64,000 nt of DNA from Thermocrispum agreste DSM 44070 (GTDB lineage Bacteria > Actinomycetota > Actinomycetes > Mycobacteriales > Pseudonocardiaceae), in the NCBI RefSeq assembly GCF_000427905.1, contig NZ_KE386604.1, positions 891,606 through 955,605 on the forward strand, in the 5' to 3' direction. Positions 60,780 to 64,000 of this stretch are shown here, piece after piece. A program made the position numbers and the translations under genes. Positions within the stretch are counted from its first letter, which is position 1. Each line of letters starts with the position of its first letter. Below the pieces are notes generated by a model. That model saw nothing but the letters and a program-made list of their open reading frames with translations, was not told the DNA's origin and made no database searches.

Positions 60780-62384
60780 GTGCGACCACGAATTCGCGCG
60801 ATCGTCTTGATCGCTGCGCTGGTGTCCGTGCCGAGCCTGGCGGCCTGTACCGGCGACGAGCAGGGGCAGCGGCCGACGCCGGCTCCGGTGACGCCGAAGC
60901 CGCTGGCGGACGGACCGGCCGAGCTGCGCGGCTTCTACGGGCAGCAGGTCCGGTGGGGACCGTGTGACGGTTACGCCTCGACGGACCTCGGCGAACGGGT
61001 GCTGCGCGTGGCCAACGGGCTGCAGTGCACGCGGCTGAAGGTTCCGCTGGACTACGACGAGCCCGACGGGCCCACGGTCGACGTCGCTCTGCTGCGCCAA
61101 CCCGCACGGGGTCCGGGCAAGCGCATCGGTTCGTTGCTCGTCAACCCGGGCGGCCCCGGCGCCTCCGGGGTGGAGGCGGCCGCCGCGCTGACCCTGTCTC
61201 CCGCCATGAAGGAACTCGCCGCCCGGTTCGACATCGTCGGGTTCGATCCCCGCGGCGTCGGAGCCAGCCGTCCGCAGGTGAAGTGCTACACCCCCGCCGA
61301 GCGGGACGCCGACCGAGCGGACGACGTCGAGGTCGCCGGGACCAAGGCGGCGGCTGCAGCGGCCGAGCGGCAAGCACGGGCTTTCGCGCGCAAGTGCGCG
61401 CAGCGCACGAAGTACGGGAAGCAATTCCTGCAGACGCTGGGCAGCAAGGACGTCGCGCGGGACATGGACGTCATGCGCTCGGCTCTGGGCGACGCGAAGC
61501 TGACGTACCTGGGCTACTCGTACGGCACCCGGATCGGCTACACCTACGCCGAGCAGTTCCCGGACAAGGTCCGGGCGATGGTGTTGGATGGCGCGCTGGA
61601 TCCCACGCAGGACGTGGTGGATTCGCTGGTCAAGCAGGGCGCCGGCTTCGGCAGAGCGTTCACCGAGTTCGCCCGGTGGTGTGTCGAGCGGCCGGACTGT
61701 GCGCTCGGGCGGTCGGCACCCCACGCGGTGCGCGCCTACCAGAAGCTGGTGCGCCCGCTGATCGATCACAAGATCGACCTGGCGGACGGCCGGAAGCTCT
61801 CCTTCGAGGACGCGACCACGGGCACCATCTACGCGCTCTACACCGAGTCGAGGTGGGAAGACCTCAACGCCGCGCTCAACGAGCTGAAGCGCAACCGGGG
61901 TGAGCAACTGATCGCGCTCGCCGACGAGTACTTGGACCGCGAGGACGACGGGACGTACGCCAACACGCAGGACGTGCTGGTGGCGGTGCGTTGTGTCGAC
62001 GACCGCAGGGAGACCGACAGGGCGAAGCGGGCCGAGGCCGAACGGCGATACCTCAAGGTCGCGCCGTTCCTCGACCCGGGCCGGCCTTCCGTGACTTACC
62101 GGGACGTGTGCGCGTTCTGGCCGGTCGAACCCACGGCCAAGCCCCACCTGCCGGACGTGGAGGGCTTGCCGCCGGTCCTGGTCATCTCGACGACCGGGGA
62201 TCCGGCGACGCCGTACCAGGCCGGGGTGCAACTGGCCAAGGCGCTCGGCGGCAGGCTGCTGACGTTCGAGGGCAGGCAGCACACGGTGTTCGGGCAAGGG
62301 GTGCGGTGCGTGGACGACGCCGGTGTGGCGTACCTCATCGAAGGCGAGCTCCCGCCGCAGGGCCTGCGCTGCAAGAACGGATAA
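60780..62384 (+). CDS. Lipoprotein alpha/beta hydrolase (Hip1/CaeA-like, TAP family)
   Basis: A 534-residue exported hydrolase with a lipobox (SLAACTG, Cys about 23) after a short hydrophobic signal. The catalytic serine is in LGYSYGTRIG, preceded by NPGGPGASGV as the oxyanion segment; the acid is in STTGDPATPYQAG and the histidine in GRQHTVFGQG, as in the TAP/prolyl-aminopeptidase-like family with a C-terminal TAP domain. Mycobacterial Hip1/CaeA lies next to PanB and GlnA2 (Rv2224c, Rv2225, Rv2222c from memory), matching this order. It should act at the cell envelope as a serine protease or esterase. GTG at 60780 keeps the signal peptide intact. Confidence 0.88.
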   Translation: MRPRIRAIVLIAALVSVPSLAACTGDEQGQRPTPAPVTPKPLADGPAELRGFYGQQVRWGPCDGYASTDLGERVLRVANGLQCTRLKVPLDYDEPDGPTVDVALLRQPARGPGKRIGSLLVNPGGPGASGVEAAAALTLSPAMKELAARFDIVGFDPRGVGASRPQVKCYTPAERDADRADDVEVAGTKAAAAAAERQARAFARKCAQRTKYGKQFLQTLGSKDVARDMDVMRSALGDAKLTYLGYSYGTRIGYTYAEQFPDKVRAMVLDGALDPTQDVVDSLVKQGAGFGRAFTEFARWCVERPDCALGRSAPHAVRAYQKLVRPLIDHKIDLADGRKLSFEDATTGTIYALYTESRWEDLNAALNELKRNRGEQLIALADEYLDREDDGTYANTQDVLVAVRCVDDRRETDRAKRAEAERRYLKVAPFLDPGRPSVTYRDVCAFWPVEPTAKPHLPDVEGLPPVLVISTTGDPATPYQAGVQLAKALGGRLLTFEGRQHTVFGQGVRCVDDAGVAYLIEGELPPQGLRCKNG

Positions 62385-62444
62385 CGACGGGTAAACACTG
62401 GGCACGCCGGAGCACGTGTGCTGTCGCGGCGCGCGAAGCCGGGC

Positions 62445-62450
62445 TACGCT
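62445..62450 (+). promoter_or_regulatory. -10 box of glnA2
   Basis: TACGCT ends six bases before the ATG at 62457, which gives a leaderless transcript. No ribosome site precedes the ATG. Confidence 0.55.
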
Positions 62451-62456
62451 CGCGCC

Positions 62457-63800
62457 ATGGATCGCCAGCAAGAGTTCGTGCTGCGTACGCTCGAAGAGCG
62501 CGACATTCGGTTCGTTCGGTTGTGGTTCACCGACGTGCTCGGTTTCCTCAAGTCCGTCGCGGTGGCCCCGGCCGAGCTGGAGGGCGCGTTCAGCGAAGGC
62601 ATCGGCTTCGACGGGTCCGCCATCGAGGGTTTCGCCCGGGTGTACGAGTCGGACATGGTGGCCAAGCCGGATCCGTCCACGTTCGTGGTGCTGCCGTGGG
62701 AGACGCCGGAGGGCGGTGCGTACTCCGCGCGCATGTTCTGCGACATCGCGATGCCGGACGGGTCACCGTCGTGGGCCGATCCGCGGCACGTGCTGCGCAG
62801 GCAGCTGGCCAAGGCGAGCGAAGCGGGCTTCACCTGCTACGTCCACCCCGAGATCGAGTTCTTCCTGCTGGAGGACCTGCCGGAGGACGGCACCCCGCCC
62901 CGGCCCGCGGACAACGGCGGCTACTTCGACCAGGCGTCGCACGCCACGGCCACCCACTTCCGGCGGCACGCGATCGAGACGCTGGAGGCCATGGGCATCT
63001 CGGTGGAGTTCAGCCACCACGAGGTCGCACCCGGGCAGCAGGAGATCGACCTGCGCTACGCCGATGCGCTGACGATGGCCGACAACGTGATGACGTTCCG
63101 CTACGTCATCAAGGAGGTCGCGCTGCGCCAGGGGGTGCGGGCGACCTTCATGCCGAAGCCGTTCACCGACCAGCCGGGTTCGGGCATGCACACGCACATC
63201 AGCCTGTTCGAGGGCGACCGGAACGCGTTCTTCGACCCGGAGGACCCGGACGAGCTGTCCGACATCGGCAAGAAGTTCGTGGCCGGGTTGCTCACCCACG
63301 CCAGGGAGATCTCGGCGGTGACCAACCAGTGGGTCAACTCCTACAAGCGCTTGACCGCGGGCGGGGAAGCACCCACCACGGTGTCCTGGGGGCGGGCGAA
63401 CCGCTCGGCCTTGGTGCGCGTGCCGATGTACTCGCCGGGCAAGGCGTCGTCGCGGCGCGTCGAGGTACGCACGCTGGACTCGGCTTGCAACCCGTACCTG
63501 GCGTACTCGGTGATCATCGCCGCCGGCCTGCGCGGCATCGAGAAGGGCTACGAGCTGCCGCCGCCCGCGGAGGACGACATCTGGCAGCTGACCGAGGCAG
63601 AGCGGCGGGCGGCCGGGTACGAGCAACTGCCGCAGAACCTGGGCGAGGCGCTGGCCGAGATGGATCGCTCGGAGCTGCTGCCGGAGGTCCTGGGCGAGCA
63701 CGTCTACGACTTCTTCCTGCGGAACAAGCGGCAAGAGTGGGACAACTACCGCCGCGAGGTGACGCCGTACGAACTGCGGACGCTGCTGCCGATGCTGTAG
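62457..63800 (+). CDS. glnA2: Glutamine synthetase, GlnA2 type
   Basis: A 447-residue type I glutamine synthetase. Motifs include FDGSAIEGF, VHPEIEFFLLE (metal ligands), GSGMHTHISL (ammonia site), NSYKRL and SRRVEVRTLDSACNPYLAY. The NLYDLP adenylylation segment of housekeeping GlnA reads DIWQLT here, with Trp in place of Tyr, so control by adenylylation is unlikely. Length and this change fit actinobacterial GlnA2, which may act in glutamine or poly-glutamine wall supply rather than bulk assimilation. It lies on the same strand as the Hip1-like gene and has its own leaderless promoter. Confidence 0.92.
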   Translation: MDRQQEFVLRTLEERDIRFVRLWFTDVLGFLKSVAVAPAELEGAFSEGIGFDGSAIEGFARVYESDMVAKPDPSTFVVLPWETPEGGAYSARMFCDIAMPDGSPSWADPRHVLRRQLAKASEAGFTCYVHPEIEFFLLEDLPEDGTPPRPADNGGYFDQASHATATHFRRHAIETLEAMGISVEFSHHEVAPGQQEIDLRYADALTMADNVMTFRYVIKEVALRQGVRATFMPKPFTDQPGSGMHTHISLFEGDRNAFFDPEDPDELSDIGKKFVAGLLTHAREISAVTNQWVNSYKRLTAGGEAPTTVSWGRANRSALVRVPMYSPGKASSRRVEVRTLDSACNPYLAYSVIIAAGLRGIEKGYELPPPAEDDIWQLTEAERRAAGYEQLPQNLGEALAEMDRSELLPEVLGEHVYDFFLRNKRQEWDNYRREVTPYELRTLLPML

Positions 63801-64000
63801 CCCGGGCCGTTCGGCGGGGCGGGGGCTCCGATTGGCTCCGGTACCTGTTGCGAAGGGCGTCGAAGCGCTCGCCGGGGCAAGCCGCCGCGCCGGACGGCGA
63901 GTGTGATCAGCAGGACAGGTCCCGCCGTCGCCCGCCGATCGCGGCCCTAAGCCGGGGACCGAGCCGCGATCATGGCTCTGACCTGCGGTTTCGCCAAAAG
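63801..64000. other. Trailing intergenic sequence
   Basis: The last 200 bases hold no credible gene on either strand. In mycobacteria glnE follows glnA2; its start is not visible here. Confidence 0.5.

Noticed and set aside
61235..61260. tRNA T-loop-like GGTTCGATCCCC
   Set aside because: It is coding sequence in the hydrolase (GFDPRG) and has no matching acceptor or anticodon stems.
1..64000. CRISPR array or restriction/defence island
   Set aside because: No regularly spaced repeats and no Cas, restriction or toxin-antitoxin signatures were seen.

Overview
The window is high-GC actinobacterial chromosome, most likely from the order Pseudonocardiales. The evidence is GC-rich codon use throughout, many GTG starts, leaderless TANNNT promoters, a mycobacterial-like run of housekeeping genes (RhlE, MoeZ, AdnA/AdnB, NudC, SecA2, a Hip1-like hydrolase, GlnA2), and an EspG/PPE-like/DUF3558 cassette of the sort found in non-mycobacterial Pseudonocardiales. 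The exact genus cannot be fixed from the sequence alone. No tRNA, rRNA, CRISPR array, insertion sequence or integrase was seen; the only RNA gene is rnpB.

Layout. 1-8.1 kb: a ParB-like protein and a phosphoesterase (coupled), CorA, a MaoC-type hydratase, a DUF2332 protein, a 650-bp gene-free stretch with short repeats, a Nudix hydrolase, a small secreted or membrane peptide with a PH-domain protein, a PHP phosphoesterase, MarC and a small membrane protein. 8.1-19.9 kb: a block resembling mycobacterial Rv3205c-Rv3212 (PQQ-like propeller, RhlE, ferritin-like protein, DUF3107, TetR, DUF3152 metalloprotease, MoeZ, TIGR02569), with two alpha/beta hydrolases and a second TetR regulator. 20.1-26.0 kb: an accessory segment that interrupts this block. 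It holds a four-gene ESX-type module (helical protein with a YxxxE tail, DUF3558 lipoprotein, WXG/PPE-like protein with a Gly/Pro-rich tail, EspG-like chaperone), a frameshifted winged-helix gene, and a DUF3224/WYL-regulator pair with a clear palindromic operator. 26.0-38.2 kb: the conserved block resumes with an alkyltransferase-like protein, AdnA/AdnB recombination helicase-nucleases, a membrane protein, a zinc metallopeptidase, an active/inactive M16 peptidase pair and NudC.

38.3-43.9 kb: a leftward operon (low-molecular-weight phosphatase, fructosamine-kinase family, SURF1) diverges from Nif3, a zinc-ribbon coiled-coil protein and an RNase HI-phosphatase fusion; these lead to rnpB with its own promoter. 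44.1-52.7 kb: immediately downstream of rnpB lies a seven-gene operon that looks like a chromosomal type IV secretion apparatus: small two-helix protein, VirB3-sized protein, VirB4-like ATPase, polytopic VirB6/TrbL-like protein, VirB8/TcpC-like protein, transglycosylase-NlpC hydrolase and a Pro-rich TPPGG protein. No relaxase or coupling protein is visible. 52.7-64 kb: a small SPOR-like protein, an RNB ribonuclease, a cytosolic BtuF-like metal receptor, PanB, NAD synthetase, SecA2 divergent from a Hip1-like lipoprotein hydrolase, and a GlnA2-type glutamine synthetase.

The two most unusual features are the orphan ESX substrate/chaperone module (20.1-23.4 kb) and the relaxase-less type IV-like operon beside rnpB (44.1-52.7 kb). 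Family names come from reading the translations; no database search was run. Mycobacterial locus comparisons are from memory.
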